Program-made: the position numbers and the translations under genes
Part shown: piece after piece, positions 25,388 to 35,118 of the stretch
Layout: every line of letters begins with the position of its first letter
How positions within the stretch are numbered: position 1 is the first letter of the stretch
Notes under the pieces: model-generated
The model's database searches: none
Told to the model about the DNA's origin: nothing
The model's input: only the letters and a program-made list of their open reading frames with translations
Assembly (NCBI GenBank): GCA_964572965.1
Contig: CAZNHL010000039.1
Span: 1 to 41,584, forward strand
Direction of reading: 5' to 3'
DNA length: 41,584 nucleotides
Source: CAZNHL01 sp964572965
Lineage (GTDB): Bacteria > Bacteroidota > Bacteroidia > Cytophagales > UBA9547

Positions 25388-27629
25388 TCATTCCACCACC
25401 ATTTTGTAAGTAAGTGACGTTTCCAAGGTACTTCCTTTGATAAAGTAAATGCCCGGTTCCCAGCCATTTGTGTTAATCTGTGCATGGTCTTGAGAAACGG
25501 TAGTGCTATGTATAAGTCTCCCTAAAGCATCGGTAATCTCATATTTGACATGCTCTTTTATACCTCTGTTAAATACCGTAAAATGCCCTTTAGCCGGGTT
25601 TGGGGCTATTGAATATAAATTGCCTGTATTTGCAGCATTCATATAAATTACTTTGGAAAAGTATTGGCTGTTTTCGTCAGTAATATATAATACTCTATAA
25701 TAGTTTTCTTCGCTCATACTATTATAATCCATATACTGATACAGCAGTTGTGTTGCTGAACTTTGTAAAGTATCAAGTGAAACAAAATCTTTGCCGTTTT
25801 CTGAGTGTTGTACAATAGAGTACCCTTTGTCAAGTCCGTCGGCCATCAGCCAGTATAGCAGGTTACCCTGATTTTCTTTATATAAACCTTTAAGGTAAAC
25901 GAAATTGACTGGTAATGAGGAGCAGTCGAGCGGTTTAACTCTCAGTATATTTGAAATAATCCTGCATGCAGTATTATTGATATTGCCTGAAGAAGCTGCA
26001 ATTACACGATAGTCAGTTGTTGAAACCCCATCATAACTAAAACTATATGATGCAGTGGTTGCTGTTGTTATGCTGGTCCATGTAGCACCGCCATCAGAAC
26101 TTCTTTGCCATTGAANNNNNNNNNNATTGAAATTGCGGGGACGAAAAACCAGTTCCGAGAAGCGTATTTAGAGTAATAGCTTCATTTGAGCAAAAACCAC
26201 CGTCTAGATTTTTATTTGATGCTATAGAAAGTGATGGTCCGCAATAGGTAAATGCAATGTCGTCTATGGCAAGGTCATTACCACAGCCGCCTGGTGCATT
26301 GTTAATAAGTACCAGTTTTACAGCAGTATTGGCACCGGTAAAGAATTTAAAAGAGTATTTTGTCCAGTCTGTAACTACGCCTTTATTGATATTTCCGGTA
26401 GTGAAAGAACGCAGGATGTTACCGGAGTTATCTTCAATCTGGAATTTTACATTTACAGGTTGCGGCGACGGGTCACAGGCCGTACCTCTTAGAATGTTAA
26501 TTAAATAAGCGCTGAAATTATAAAAAGAATTTTGGCAAAGCCCATTTACTGAAGTTCTGTAAAACTCTCCGGGCTGATAACTGGCGTTTACAAGAAAGTA
26601 ATTACCTTCAGCATCACTGGCAGTATGGTCACCCGGATATTTCCAGTCAGATTGATTGCCTCGGTAGTTGGTGATAGTGTAGTCGCCATCGTATGGGCGG
26701 GAATTAACAGTGCCGTTACCATTAAATGTCATTGCGTGAAAGTTGTAAGTAGTGGTTCCGGCAGGTAATGAAGTTCGGCTTGCAGCTCCCGTACCAAAGT
26801 CTATTTTCAATACCGGATCTCCTTCTGTTTCACAGTTCTGGCTTTCACAAATATCTTTTGCCAGTAATTTTTTTTCACCTTTAGTACTGATACTCCAGTT
26901 GTAAAGACCGCCATAGATACTGTTTTGGGACTGATTACCTTTCATGCGAAGCTCTGGATAATCAAGTATGTTGCCACTTCTGTAAAAGTTTGAATTGAAA
27001 CTGGTATTGATATAAACATAGTCTCTTACAAAATAAGTAGCTGTACGGTCTCTCATAATGAGACGATAATCATTTCCAGTAGGTACATCAAAACCTACTG
27101 GAAAAGTTAATACTACTTTAGTTGCGCTTCCACAGGTAAGAGGTACTATCATAGACCTTATAGTGACACCACTGCTATTAATCAGCTCAAGAGCTAGAGG
27201 GTCGCTGCAATTACTCCAGCTGATTTGATTATAAACTATTGTAAGCTGATCTATAGTAAAGTCTCTTTTGGCATCAAATAAAACAGAAAACTGGTCTCTT
27301 GAACCTCCGCTATTAATGACCATGTTAGCAGGGTTGGTGGTATTGCTGTAGCCGACAGTTTTGCTGACACTGCTTGCGGGGTTTTTGACAGAGTAGTTTT
27401 GGTCAAATCCAATAATGCCAGTGCTGTAAGTGCAACCAACACCAACGAGAAATCCTTTTTCGTTGTACCATTGCAGTGTACTGCAACCTGCAGATTTGGC
27501 TTTAAAAGTGGCTTCCCCCGGACTACAATAGGTCGTGTCATTTACTAGTGGTGCTTGTGCCTGGGCAGTAAATCCGAAGCATAAAAATGCAAGTAGCTGT
27601 AACTTGCCCTTGTGAGTAAAGTTTTTCAT
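25388..27629 (-). CDS. Secreted protein with type IX sorting tail (interrupted by a 10-N placeholder)
   Basis: The N-terminal part (27629-26126) has a signal peptide (FLCFGFTAQAQA) and a domain with WKYPGDHTASDAEGNYFLVN and CGNDLAIDDIAF, typical of jelly-roll modules. The C-terminal part reads QWQRSSDGGATW and ends in a Por tail: IAPNPAKGHFTVF, ITDALGRLI and GWEPGIYFIK. This tail directs type IX secretion to the cell surface. The flanks share ATTGAA; merging it restores one frame of about 741 residues with SPQFQWQRSSDGG across the junction. The ligand is unknown; adhesion or sugar binding is likely. Confidence 0.82.
26116..26125. other. Assembly gap placeholder (10 N)
   Basis: Ten Ns inside the T9SS cargo gene. 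The left flank ends in ATTGAA and the right begins with ATTGAA. Merging those six bases restores one reading frame. Confidence 0.95.
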
Positions 27630-27846
27630 AAATCGCTGTTAGGTAGTTGTAATTAAACCTTTATAGAATTTACAAAAAAAACTTTAAATAAGTCAATTTA
27701 AATTTGGAATATTAATATTTTTTCAATGTTAAAGTAGCTTAATGGGTGGCTTTGTTGCATAATAATACCCGTAAATAACTGCTTACTGCTTATAATGAAG
27801 CATTTTGGAAATAAATATGACCGCAATGATACCTGTAAAAAAATAA

Positions 27847-27880
27847 GCAATTCATTGTGTTTTTGTATGCAATGAATTGC
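27847..27880 (-). terminator. Rho-independent terminator of the DEAD-box helicase
   Basis: GCAATTCATTG (27847-27857) and CAATGAATTGC (27870-27880) are perfect 11-base arms. On the minus strand the stem is followed by TTATTTTTTT. It lies 18 bases after the helicase stop. Confidence 0.85.
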
Positions 27881-27897
27881 CTGTTAGGTATTTATAG

Positions 27898-29151
27898 TTA
27901 CATTTTTTTCTTTTTTACTTTGAACGGTTTCTTTTTTCTGGATTCTTCAGCCTGATCAGCCTCTTTTAAAAGTGCTTTCCAGTTGTCATTTTTCTCTTCA
28001 GTAAAATCCAGTGTATCCTGATAATCATCTTTTTTGATGTCAACAACATTAATTGGCTTATCCAGAAATGTTTCAATTTCCTGTAAAAGGGGTTTTTCTT
28101 CTGTACTACAGAATGAAACAGCATGGCCTTTGGATACGCCACGCCCTGTACGCCCAACCCTGTGTACATAATTTTCAACTATATCCGGAAGATCATAATT
28201 TACAACAAACTCAACGCCGGGAATATCAATTCCCCGGGCACTTACGTCGGTTGCTATCAAAACTTTTACTTCCCCTGATTTAAACTGATCCATAACAAAA
28301 ACCCTGTCGTCCTGTGTTTTGCCGCCATGCATAGTAACTGTTTTGATATCAACTCTTTCCATGGCAGCAAATACCCGTTCTGCACGCACTTGTGTACGAA
28401 CAAAGACAAGCATCTTTTTATCAGGTCTCTCTTTAATCATACGTTCCAGAAAGAAACGCTTGTCATCCATTTCAACAAAGGCCACTGAATGGTCAATGTT
28501 TTTAGAAACACGATCTTTAGGAGAAATCTGGATCCTGATAGGGTTATCTACCAGTGAGTAAGCGATGTCTTTAATTTCCGGGTTAATAGTGGCAGAGAAG
28601 AAAAGTGTCTGGTGCTGACGGGGAATAAATTTGATTACATCTCTGATGTCTTTTATAAAGCCCAAGTCGAGCATGTGATCGGCCTCATCCAATACTAATA
28701 ACTCAACTTTGTTCAGATTAATGTGTTTCTGATAAACCAGATCAAACATTCTGCCCGGTGTTGCAATCAGCAAATCTATACCACTTTGGAACTGCGCTAT
28801 CTGTTCCGCATAATCAACACCACCTGTAAGCCCTAATATATTTACTCTTGTGTATTTACCAATCTGCTTAAAAACTTCTGTAATCTGCAAAGCAAGCTCT
28901 CTGGTAGGTACCATTACCAGGCATTTGATTTCCTTATGCCGCAGTGCCACACGCTGATCCTGAAGGATATTGAGAATAGGAATAGCAAAAGCGGCTGTTT
29001 TGCCTGTACCGGTCTGAGCAATTGCCAATACATCTTCACCTTTCAGAATAGCAGGAATAGATTTAAACTGTATATCTGTAGGACGTTTAAAGCCCAGTTC
29101 TTCAAGGCTTTTTTTGATATCGTCGGCAATCGGGTAACTTTCAAACTTCAT
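27898..29151 (-). CDS. DEAD-box RNA helicase
   Basis: The 417-residue protein has the full DEAD-box set: Q motif, AQTGTGKT (45-52), PTRELA, TPGR, DEAD (155-158), SAT (186-188), ARGID and HRVGRTGRG. It unwinds RNA with ATP, usually in ribosome assembly, decay or cold adaptation. The Lys-rich tail (KKKPFKVKKKKM) probably aids RNA binding. The ATG at 29151 is preferred: an upstream TTG at 29175 lies within the -7 promoter element TATCTTTG. RhlE-like, but the subtype is not certain. Confidence 0.94.
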   Translation of the reverse strand: MKFESYPIADDIKKSLEELGFKRPTDIQFKSIPAILKGEDVLAIAQTGTGKTAAFAIPILNILQDQRVALRHKEIKCLVMVPTRELALQITEVFKQIGKYTRVNILGLTGGVDYAEQIAQFQSGIDLLIATPGRMFDLVYQKHINLNKVELLVLDEADHMLDLGFIKDIRDVIKFIPRQHQTLFFSATINPEIKDIAYSLVDNPIRIQISPKDRVSKNIDHSVAFVEMDDKRFFLERMIKERPDKKMLVFVRTQVRAERVFAAMERVDIKTVTMHGGKTQDDRVFVMDQFKSGEVKVLIATDVSARGIDIPGVEFVVNYDLPDIVENYVHRVGRTGRGVSKGHAVSFCSTEEKPLLQEIETFLDKPINVVDIKKDDYQDTLDFTEEKNDNWKALLKEADQAEESRKKKPFKVKKKKM

Positions 29152-29172
29152 GGTACTGTCAATATTAATACC

Positions 29173-29180
29173 CAAAGATA
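29173..29180 (-). promoter_or_regulatory. Helicase -7 promoter element TATCTTTG
   Basis: An exact TAnnTTTG ends 21 bases before the ATG at 29151. No clear -33 element was seen at 19 bases. It rules out the TTG at 29175 as the start. Confidence 0.5.
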
Positions 29181-29218
29181 CGAATAAATACCTTGTCTAA
29201 GGTGTTCGGATCTTACTG

Positions 29219-29410
29219 CTATTTTCCTTTTGTTACAATGTTGGAGTAATTCAGTGTCTCTGTAATCTGAATGTATCGGGTGGGCGTAGATGTCCTGCGA
29301 ATTACCACTTTCTGAACGTAGTGTAATACTCGTCCTGTTACCGGTATAGTCTTTTTATTAAAATGAATGATCCGGCCAGGTAAGTTCAAGGCATTTAGCC
29401 AAATCAACAT
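29219..29410 (-). CDS. Possible small protein, 63 residues
   Basis: An ATG-started frame encodes a basic protein with no membrane segment; it contains LPGRIIHFNKKTIPVTG and TRYIQITETLNYSN, with a pattern that could form beta strands. No family is recognised. It sits alone between the floA terminator and the helicase promoter, in a 361-base stretch otherwise without genes. It could be real or a chance frame. Confidence 0.4.
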   Translation of the reverse strand: MLIWLNALNLPGRIIHFNKKTIPVTGRVLHYVQKVVIRRTSTPTRYIQITETLNYSNIVTKGK

Positions 29411-29480
29411 TTAGTTTCTTTGGGGCAAAAGAATAGGGTAGTCTTAAAAAGTCGTTTCTCAGGGTAGCCGTAAAAATAAA

Positions 29481-29506
29481 AACCGCCGGACAATTGCCCG
29501 GCGGTT
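29481..29506 (-). terminator. Rho-independent terminator of floA
   Basis: AACCGCCGG (29481-29489) and CCGGCGGTT (29498-29506) form a 9-bp GC-rich stem. On the minus strand the stem is followed by TTTATTTTT. It is 7 bases after the floA stop. Confidence 0.88.
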
Positions 29507-29512
29507 CTGATA

Positions 29513-30478
29513 TTATGCAGTAGGTTTGTCGCCGCTGCCAGCAATTGAGTCTCTCATGCTGGTATCTGCCTGAATGTTTTTCATTTTATAGTAATCCATA
29601 ATGCCAAGGTTGCCGCTTCTGAAAGCGTCAGCCAATGCTTTTGGTACTTCAGCTTCTGCTTCAATTACACGTGCACGAGCATCCTGTGCTTTCGCTTTAT
29701 TTTCCTGTTCAACAGCCACTGCCATTGCACGGCGCTCTTCTGCTTTCGCTTCAGCAACTTTCAAATCGGCGTTTGCCTGATCAATCTGTAATTTTGCACC
29801 AATATTAGCTCCAACATCAACGTCGGCAATGTCAATAGAAAGAATTTCGTAAGCTGTTCCTGCATCCAAACCTTTAGAAAGCACCAGTTTTGAAATTTTA
29901 TCAGGATTCTCCAATACTTCTTTATGTGAAGTAGAAGAACCGATTGATGTTACAATACCCTCACCAACACGGGCAAGGATAGTTTCTTCACCGGCACCAC
30001 CCACCAATTGAGCAATATTTACACGAACAGTTACCAATGCTTTAGCAACCAGCTGGATACCATCCTGAGCAACTGCTGAAACATTTGGCGTCTGGATTAC
30101 GCGTGGGTTTACCGAAATCTGAACGGCTTCAAATACATCACGACCAGCAAGATCGATAGCAGCTGCCTGCTGGAAGCTCAGATTGATATTAGCCATGTGG
30201 GCAGAAATCAAGGCTTTGATTACTGAAGGAACATTACCACCTGCAAGGTAGTGGGTTTCGAGGTCTTTAGTCGTTAACTGTAAACCTGCTTTTGTAGCAG
30301 TTGTCAGTGACTGTACAATCAACCCTGGTGGCACTTTACGGATACGCATGGCGATCAGGTCGATCAGGCTTACACGTACACCGGAAAGAATGGCTGTAAA
30401 CCATAAACCTACCGGAACGAAGTAGATGAAAACAAAGAAGGCAATGATACCTATTGCCAACAAAATAAGTACTTCCAT
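29513..30478 (-). CDS. floA: Flotillin-like protein FloA
   Basis: The 321-residue protein matches bacterial FloA (UPF0365): an N-terminal membrane segment (about 4-27), SGVRVSLIDLIAMRIRKVPP, and an SPFH region followed by an Ala/Glu-rich coiled coil (about 230-290, ANADLKVAEAKAEERRAMAV). FloA scaffolds ordered membrane domains. It is 12 bases downstream of nfeD, its usual genetic partner. A strong terminator follows. Confidence 0.95.
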   Translation of the reverse strand: MEVLILLAIGIIAFFVFIYFVPVGLWFTAILSGVRVSLIDLIAMRIRKVPPGLIVQSLTTATKAGLQLTTKDLETHYLAGGNVPSVIKALISAHMANINLSFQQAAAIDLAGRDVFEAVQISVNPRVIQTPNVSAVAQDGIQLVAKALVTVRVNIAQLVGGAGEETILARVGEGIVTSIGSSTSHKEVLENPDKISKLVLSKGLDAGTAYEILSIDIADVDVGANIGAKLQIDQANADLKVAEAKAEERRAMAVAVEQENKAKAQDARARVIEAEAEVPKALADAFRSGNLGIMDYYKMKNIQADTSMRDSIAGSGDKPTA

Positions 30479-30490
30479 TTTAAATATAGG

Positions 30491-30961
30491 TTAAATTAAT
30501 TGTACAAAAACTTTATTAAACTCAATCCTCATAATCTTCACACTTTTACCCCGCTCGATATAATCTCCCTGTGAGTGTACTTCAATTGTTATGTCTCCGA
30601 ATTCAGCTTTCCCTGAAGGTCTGAGTACTGAAGTTGTGATTCCTTCGTCTCCGGTTTTTAATTTACTGAAAACGTCCTGATTCAATTGGCCCTTAATGGT
30701 TTGTTTTAATGCAAACACACTCCATAAACCCGCTTTAAAGCTTGCCCAGACAGTACCAAGACTAAAGAATATACCTCCGGCTAAAACGCAATGTCCGATA
30801 GTATTACCAAAGTAGTGATAGGCGGCGATATAGCCAAATACTTGTGTCATAAATCCTAGTAGTCCGACAATAGTAATGCCCGGAACGAAAAGAATTTCGA
30901 CCATTATAATGATCAGTCCTATAATAATTAGGAGCAGTACGGTAAGCCAGGCTGAAATCAT
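30491..30961 (-). CDS. NfeD-like membrane protein
   Basis: The 156-residue protein has two or three hydrophobic segments (about 5-50, 55-75) and a C-terminal OB-fold region with GDEGITTSVLRPSGKAEFG and DYIERGKSVKIMRIE. This is the short NfeD form without the serine-protease domain. It is translated just upstream of floA and probably helps its assembly. It is preceded by a long TTAGGG-containing inverted repeat. Confidence 0.9.
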   Translation of the reverse strand: MISAWLTVLLLIIIGLIIIMVEILFVPGITIVGLLGFMTQVFGYIAAYHYFGNTIGHCVLAGGIFFSLGTVWASFKAGLWSVFALKQTIKGQLNQDVFSKLKTGDEGITTSVLRPSGKAEFGDITIEVHSQGDYIERGKSVKIMRIEFNKVFVQLI

Positions 30962-30985
30962 GAGTAAAGGAACTAGGATTTAGAA

Positions 30986-31046
30986 ATTAGGGATTAGGTT
31001 ATAGGGATGGGACTTTGTCCCTGATTCCTAAAACCTATTCCCTAAT
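30986..31046. repeat. Imperfect inverted repeat with TTAGGG words between proS and nfeD
   Basis: The left arm 30986-31013 contains ATTAGGGATTAGG and TAGGGATGGGAC. The right arm 31017-31046 begins GTCCCTGATTCC and ends CCTATTCCCTAAT. The arms pair with a few mismatches around a 3-base loop. No T-run follows. Confidence 0.75.
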
Positions 31047-31053
31047 CGCTGGA

Positions 31054-32529
31054 TTAATATGCTAAAGCAAATAAAACTCTCTGAGTAGAAGGTTTACCTG
31101 AATAAACACAGGTTCCTGTTTCTTGCTTGTTATTTAAAGGGATACAACGGATTGTTGCTTTTGTTTCTTCTTTGATTTTTAGTTCTGTTTCGGAAGTACC
31201 ATCCCAGTGTGCAGCAGCAAAACCTCCTTTTTCTTCCAATACTTTTTTCAATTCATCATAAGAATTTACTTCAGTAATGTGACTGTCACGGTAATCCAAT
31301 GCTTTTTTGAAAATGTTAGCCTGAATGTCTTCAAGTAATTTCTCAATTGTATTTTCGATACCATCCAAAGAAACAGTTTCTTTTGTTTTTGTATCGCGGC
31401 GGGCAACTTCAATTGTACCATTTTCAAGGTCTCTGCCACCCATTGCCAGACGTACGGGAACACCTTTTAATTCATATTCGGCAAATTTCCAGCCCGGTTT
31501 GTGTGTATCTCTGTTGTCAAATTTCACAGAAATCCCCTTTTCCTGCAATGCTTTTTTAATAGCGTTTGCTTTTTCTGAAATTTGAGCCAGTTGTTCTTCA
31601 TTTTTGAAAATAGGAACAATCACAACCTGAATAGGAGCCAGTTTTGGAGGAAGTACCAATCCGTCGTCATCTGAATGTGCCATAATTAAAGCTCCCATCA
31701 GACGAGTACTTACGCCCCATGAAGTTCCCCATACATGTTCCAGTCCTCCTTCTTTTGATGCAAACTTTACATCAAATGCTTTTGCAAAGTTTTGGCCAAG
31801 GAAGTGTGAGGTACCTGCCTGTAATGCTTTTCCGTCCTGCATCAAAGCTTCGATACAATAAGTGTCGTCAGCACCTGCAAATCTTTCATTTGCAGTTTTA
31901 ACACCTTTAACTACAGGTACAGCCATAAATTTCTCTGCGAAATCAGCATATACTTCAAGCATCTGGCGTGTTTCATCAATAGCTTCCTGGCGTGTTGCAT
32001 GTGCAGTATGTCCTTCCTGCCATAAAAACTCGGTAGTGCGAAGGAAAAGGCGGGTACGCATTTCCCAACGTACAACGTTAGCCCATTGGTTAATAAGCAA
32101 AGGAAGATCTCTGTATGATTGTACCCAGGTTTTAAAAGTTGACCAGATTACTGTCTCTGAAGTTGGGCGAACAATAAGTTCTTCTTCCAGTTTAGCTTCC
32201 GGATCTACAATTACGCCTGTATTGTCTTCATTGTTTTTTAAACGGTAGTGTGTAACTACTGCACATTCTTTTGCGAAGCCTTCTACGTGACTGGCTTCTT
32301 TGCTTAAAAAAGATTTTGGGATGAATAGAGGGAAGTAGGCATTGGTATGGTCAGTATCTTTGAACTTTTTATCAAGTACTGCCTGCATTTTCTCCCAGAT
32401 AGCATAACCGTAAGGTTTAATAACCATACAGCCGCGAACTGCGGAATTTTCAGCTAAATCGGCTTTTTTAACCAATTCATTATACCAACCTGAATAATCC
32501 TCACTTCTCTTTGGTAATCCGTCACTCAT
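31054..32529 (-). CDS. proS: Prolyl-tRNA synthetase, archaeal/eukaryal-like type
   Basis: The 491-residue protein charges tRNA-Pro. It has the short class II form without the editing insertion: GCMVIKPYGYAIWEKMQ, RPTSETVIWSTFKTWVQSYR and LFLRTTEFLWQEGHTAHAT. The anticodon-binding domain follows and ends in a Lys/aromatic-rich C-terminus (VLFALAY). This ProS type occurs in some bacteria including Bacteroidota. A -7 element TATATTTG lies 45 bases before the ATG. Confidence 0.95.
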   Translation of the reverse strand: MSDGLPKRSEDYSGWYNELVKKADLAENSAVRGCMVIKPYGYAIWEKMQAVLDKKFKDTDHTNAYFPLFIPKSFLSKEASHVEGFAKECAVVTHYRLKNNEDNTGVIVDPEAKLEEELIVRPTSETVIWSTFKTWVQSYRDLPLLINQWANVVRWEMRTRLFLRTTEFLWQEGHTAHATRQEAIDETRQMLEVYADFAEKFMAVPVVKGVKTANERFAGADDTYCIEALMQDGKALQAGTSHFLGQNFAKAFDVKFASKEGGLEHVWGTSWGVSTRLMGALIMAHSDDDGLVLPPKLAPIQVVIVPIFKNEEQLAQISEKANAIKKALQEKGISVKFDNRDTHKPGWKFAEYELKGVPVRLAMGGRDLENGTIEVARRDTKTKETVSLDGIENTIEKLLEDIQANIFKKALDYRDSHITEVNSYDELKKVLEEKGGFAAAHWDGTSETELKIKEETKATIRCIPLNNKQETGTCVYSGKPSTQRVLFALAY

Positions 32530-32573
32530 GATGATTTATTTTGGAATAGATTTTGCTAATATCAATTAAGCGA

Positions 32574-32581
32574 CAAATATA
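32574..32581 (-). promoter_or_regulatory. proS -7 promoter element TATATTTG
   Basis: Exact TAnnTTTG upstream of proS. The best -33 candidate, TTTC at 32597-32600, is 15 bases away, shorter than usual. Confidence 0.4.
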
Positions 32582-32658
32582 AAGTTTTAAAATACAGAAA
32601 TTATTAAATTGATCGTTTTAACAATAAAATTCGTATTTAACGATAAATGTTAAACTCT

Positions 32659-33462
32659 ATGAAACGTATTTGGATTTTTGTTTTCTCTGGATTGTTAGTT
32701 TCTACAAGCCTTTTTGCTCAGGATGTAAAGGATAAATACCATGGAACTGATGATATGTATGGTGGAAAAACACGCTATAAAGAAAAGCGTATTCCATATG
32801 ATAACTACGATCCTGATAAATATAAAGGAGATGCTTCAAAAAAACAGCGTAAGGCTGTAACTGTCCATAGAGAGGCAGAAGCAGAAAGATATGCTTCTTA
32901 TTATGGTTATGATCAGGCTTCTATTGATAAAAATAAACAGCCTACATGGGAAGCCTGGGAGGTTTATACACAAAGACAGGTTGATACAAGCCTTATCAAT
33001 AAGTATTTCAGAGCAAGGAATACTGTGGTAATGGTAAATCTTTATCCGGTAGATTCGTCATCTATTAAGTGGATTGATAAAAAAGCTGATCGTCAAAAAG
33101 CAAGACAGGCCCGTAAACTGGCAAGGGCAAGCAGGCCGAGGTATTATTCTAATTACGGAGGATATTACGGTGGTTACGGCTATAATAATTATGGCTACGG
33201 CGGCGGCTATGGCTATGGTGGAGGATACCCATATTATGGCGGCGGTTTTGGCTTAAGACCAAACATAGGTATTGGCTGGAACAGCAATACCGGCTGGGGC
33301 ATGGGAATGGGCTTTGGTATGGGTTTCGGCTATAGCAGACCTTATTATGGATATGGCCGTGGATGGAATGGCTGTAGTGGAGGTAATGTGATTATCAACA
33401 GCGGGGGAGGATCCAATAATGGAGGTGCTGGCAGCACCAGAGGTCCAATGAGATACAGATAG
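32659..33462 (+). CDS. Exported Gly/Tyr-rich protein
   Basis: The 267-residue protein starts with a signal peptide (MKRIWIFVFSGLLVSTSLFA, then Q). An ATG 12 bases upstream is a weaker start. The middle has a charged region (RETDD and KKQRKAV) and the tail is low-complexity, rich in Gly and Tyr: GGYGYGGGYPYYGGG and GWGMGMGFGMGFGYS. Such tails form flexible or aggregating surface material. I cannot assign a function. It ends at a strong terminator. Confidence 0.68.
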   Translation: MKRIWIFVFSGLLVSTSLFAQDVKDKYHGTDDMYGGKTRYKEKRIPYDNYDPDKYKGDASKKQRKAVTVHREAEAERYASYYGYDQASIDKNKQPTWEAWEVYTQRQVDTSLINKYFRARNTVVMVNLYPVDSSSIKWIDKKADRQKARQARKLARASRPRYYSNYGGYYGGYGYNNYGYGGGYGYGGGYPYYGGGFGLRPNIGIGWNSNTGWGMGMGFGMGFGYSRPYYGYGRGWNGCSGGNVIINSGGGSNNGGAGSTRGPMRYR

Positions 33463-33474
33463 TTAAAATAATAT

Positions 33475-33507
33475 AGCCATGCAGCTTTTGCCTGCATGGC
33501 TTTTTTT
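33475..33507 (+). terminator. Rho-independent terminator of the Gly/Tyr-rich gene
   Basis: AGCCATGCAG (33475-33484) pairs with CTGCATGGCT (33492-33501), followed by T to 33507. Confidence 0.9.
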
Positions 33508-33531
33508 ATTCTCAGGTATTAATTTTTATTT

Positions 33532-35118
33532 ATGAAAAAGATTCTTTTGACGTTTTTTTCAATCGGTACATGTTTTATAGTGACGGCCCAATCGTCAATA
33601 GGAGAAGTTGACCGGTCTGCAGAAGCTTTAAGATTTGCATTGCCCGGTGTTAGCGGAACCGCTCGTATTCAGGGGCTTGGCGGCGCTAACACGGCTTTGG
33701 GAGGTGACGTGACAAATATTACAGGAAACCCTGCAGGATTGGGGTTTTATACCCGTCACGATCTCTCTATTTCTCCGGGAGTATCTTTTGCTGGGTCAAA
33801 TTCAACATATCAGGGGAATGCCATGAAAGCAAGCAAAGGTAATTTTGCCATTGCTAATCTGAGTGGAGTAATTTCTGTTCCAAAAGAAGAATTTGAACCA
33901 GGAGCAATCAGGAGTTGGTCGCTTGGTTTTAGTTACAACAGAAGCACAAACTTTAATAATATCTTCAACTTCTCCGGGACGAACGCGGCTAACAATTATA
34001 ATCAATATCTGACAGAGTCTGCTAATGGCACACCATTGAGTACCTTCACAGATATAAGCCAAAACCCTTCACCGTATTATGACCCAAGAACTATACAGGG
34101 ATTGGCTTATAATACGTATTTGATTAATCCGGCAGATCAGTTTAACCCTAACAATACGAATTATGTTGCTAATTTTAACGAGTCAGGTATTCAATCTGTA
34201 AAACAATCTTACGCAATTAATTACAAGGGTGCAGTTAATGAGTTTATGCTGGCAGGAGCCATCAATGTGAGAGATCGTTTATATCTTGGAGCATCGGGAG
34301 GATTGGTTTACGGTCGTTTCAGGCAAACTAAAGAGTTTAATGAAAAGGTATTGTCATCTAACCCGGCATATTCTCCTTTGAACAATTACTCATTGGAAGA
34401 TGACGGAAAGATTGATGCGATAGGCGGAAAGTTTAGTATTGGAGCTATTTTGAGACCAATTAAGTTTTTTCAGATAGGAGTGAAAGCATCGACACCAACT
34501 TTTTACAGGTTTAAAGAAACCCGTAATATGGCTATGAATGCGCATTATAATGATTACTTATATCATCCTGTAAATAATCCTCCTTTTTACATTACAAATC
34601 AATCGTATAGCACAACAGATTTAAGAGCAAAATATAATGTAACAACACCTTATACTGCATCTGTTGGAGCTACTGTACTGTTAAGAAAAATAGGTTTGGC
34701 AACAGCTGAACTGGAATATGTAGATTATACGGCCTTTTCGATGAAGGCTAAAAGTGATGTTTCTCAAATTGATATTGCTAATCAGGCAGCAGGGTTTGCA
34801 AACAATTATCAGCCGGCAGTTAACTTAAGGGCGGGTGCAGAACTGGCTGCTTTTGGAAAATTCAGGGCAAGGGCCGGTTACGCTTTATATGGTAATCCGT
34901 ATAAAGATAGTTATCTTGGTTCCAGACTTAACCCAAAACAAGCAATTACCGGCGGTATTGGCTTGAGAAATGAAGATTATTATATAGATTTGACTTATGT
35001 ATTGCAGCAGTATGAGGGTAAGTATGTTCCTTATTCTACCAGCACTGGGGCGCCGGTAGCAAATTTTGATACCAACAATATTCACAGCATCGTGGTAACC
35101 TGCGGTATTTTATTTTAA
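33532..35118 (+). CDS. FadL/OmpP1-like outer-membrane transport protein
   Basis: The 528-residue protein has a signal peptide (ILLTFFSIGTCFIVTAQ) and an early RIQGLGGANTALGGDVTNIT-like segment with NPAGLGFYTRHDLSIS, typical of FadL/TodX-type channels. The rest is Gly/aromatic-rich beta-barrel sequence. The family carries hydrophobic molecules across the outer membrane. The stop codon shares one base with the ATG of a TlpA-like gene (TAATG), so translation is coupled. Confidence 0.82.
   Translation: MKKILLTFFSIGTCFIVTAQSSIGEVDRSAEALRFALPGVSGTARIQGLGGANTALGGDVTNITGNPAGLGFYTRHDLSISPGVSFAGSNSTYQGNAMKASKGNFAIANLSGVISVPKEEFEPGAIRSWSLGFSYNRSTNFNNIFNFSGTNAANNYNQYLTESANGTPLSTFTDISQNPSPYYDPRTIQGLAYNTYLINPADQFNPNNTNYVANFNESGIQSVKQSYAINYKGAVNEFMLAGAINVRDRLYLGASGGLVYGRFRQTKEFNEKVLSSNPAYSPLNNYSLEDDGKIDAIGGKFSIGAILRPIKFFQIGVKASTPTFYRFKETRNMAMNAHYNDYLYHPVNNPPFYITNQSYSTTDLRAKYNVTTPYTASVGATVLLRKIGLATAELEYVDYTAFSMKAKSDVSQIDIANQAAGFANNYQPAVNLRAGAELAAFGKFRARAGYALYGNPYKDSYLGSRLNPKQAITGGIGLRNEDYYIDLTYVLQQYEGKYVPYSTSTGAPVANFDTNNIHSIVVTCGILF

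Noticed and set aside
27898..29175. Longer helicase start at TTG 29175
   Set aside because: The TTG is inside the -7 promoter element, and the ATG at 29151 begins a normal N-terminus.
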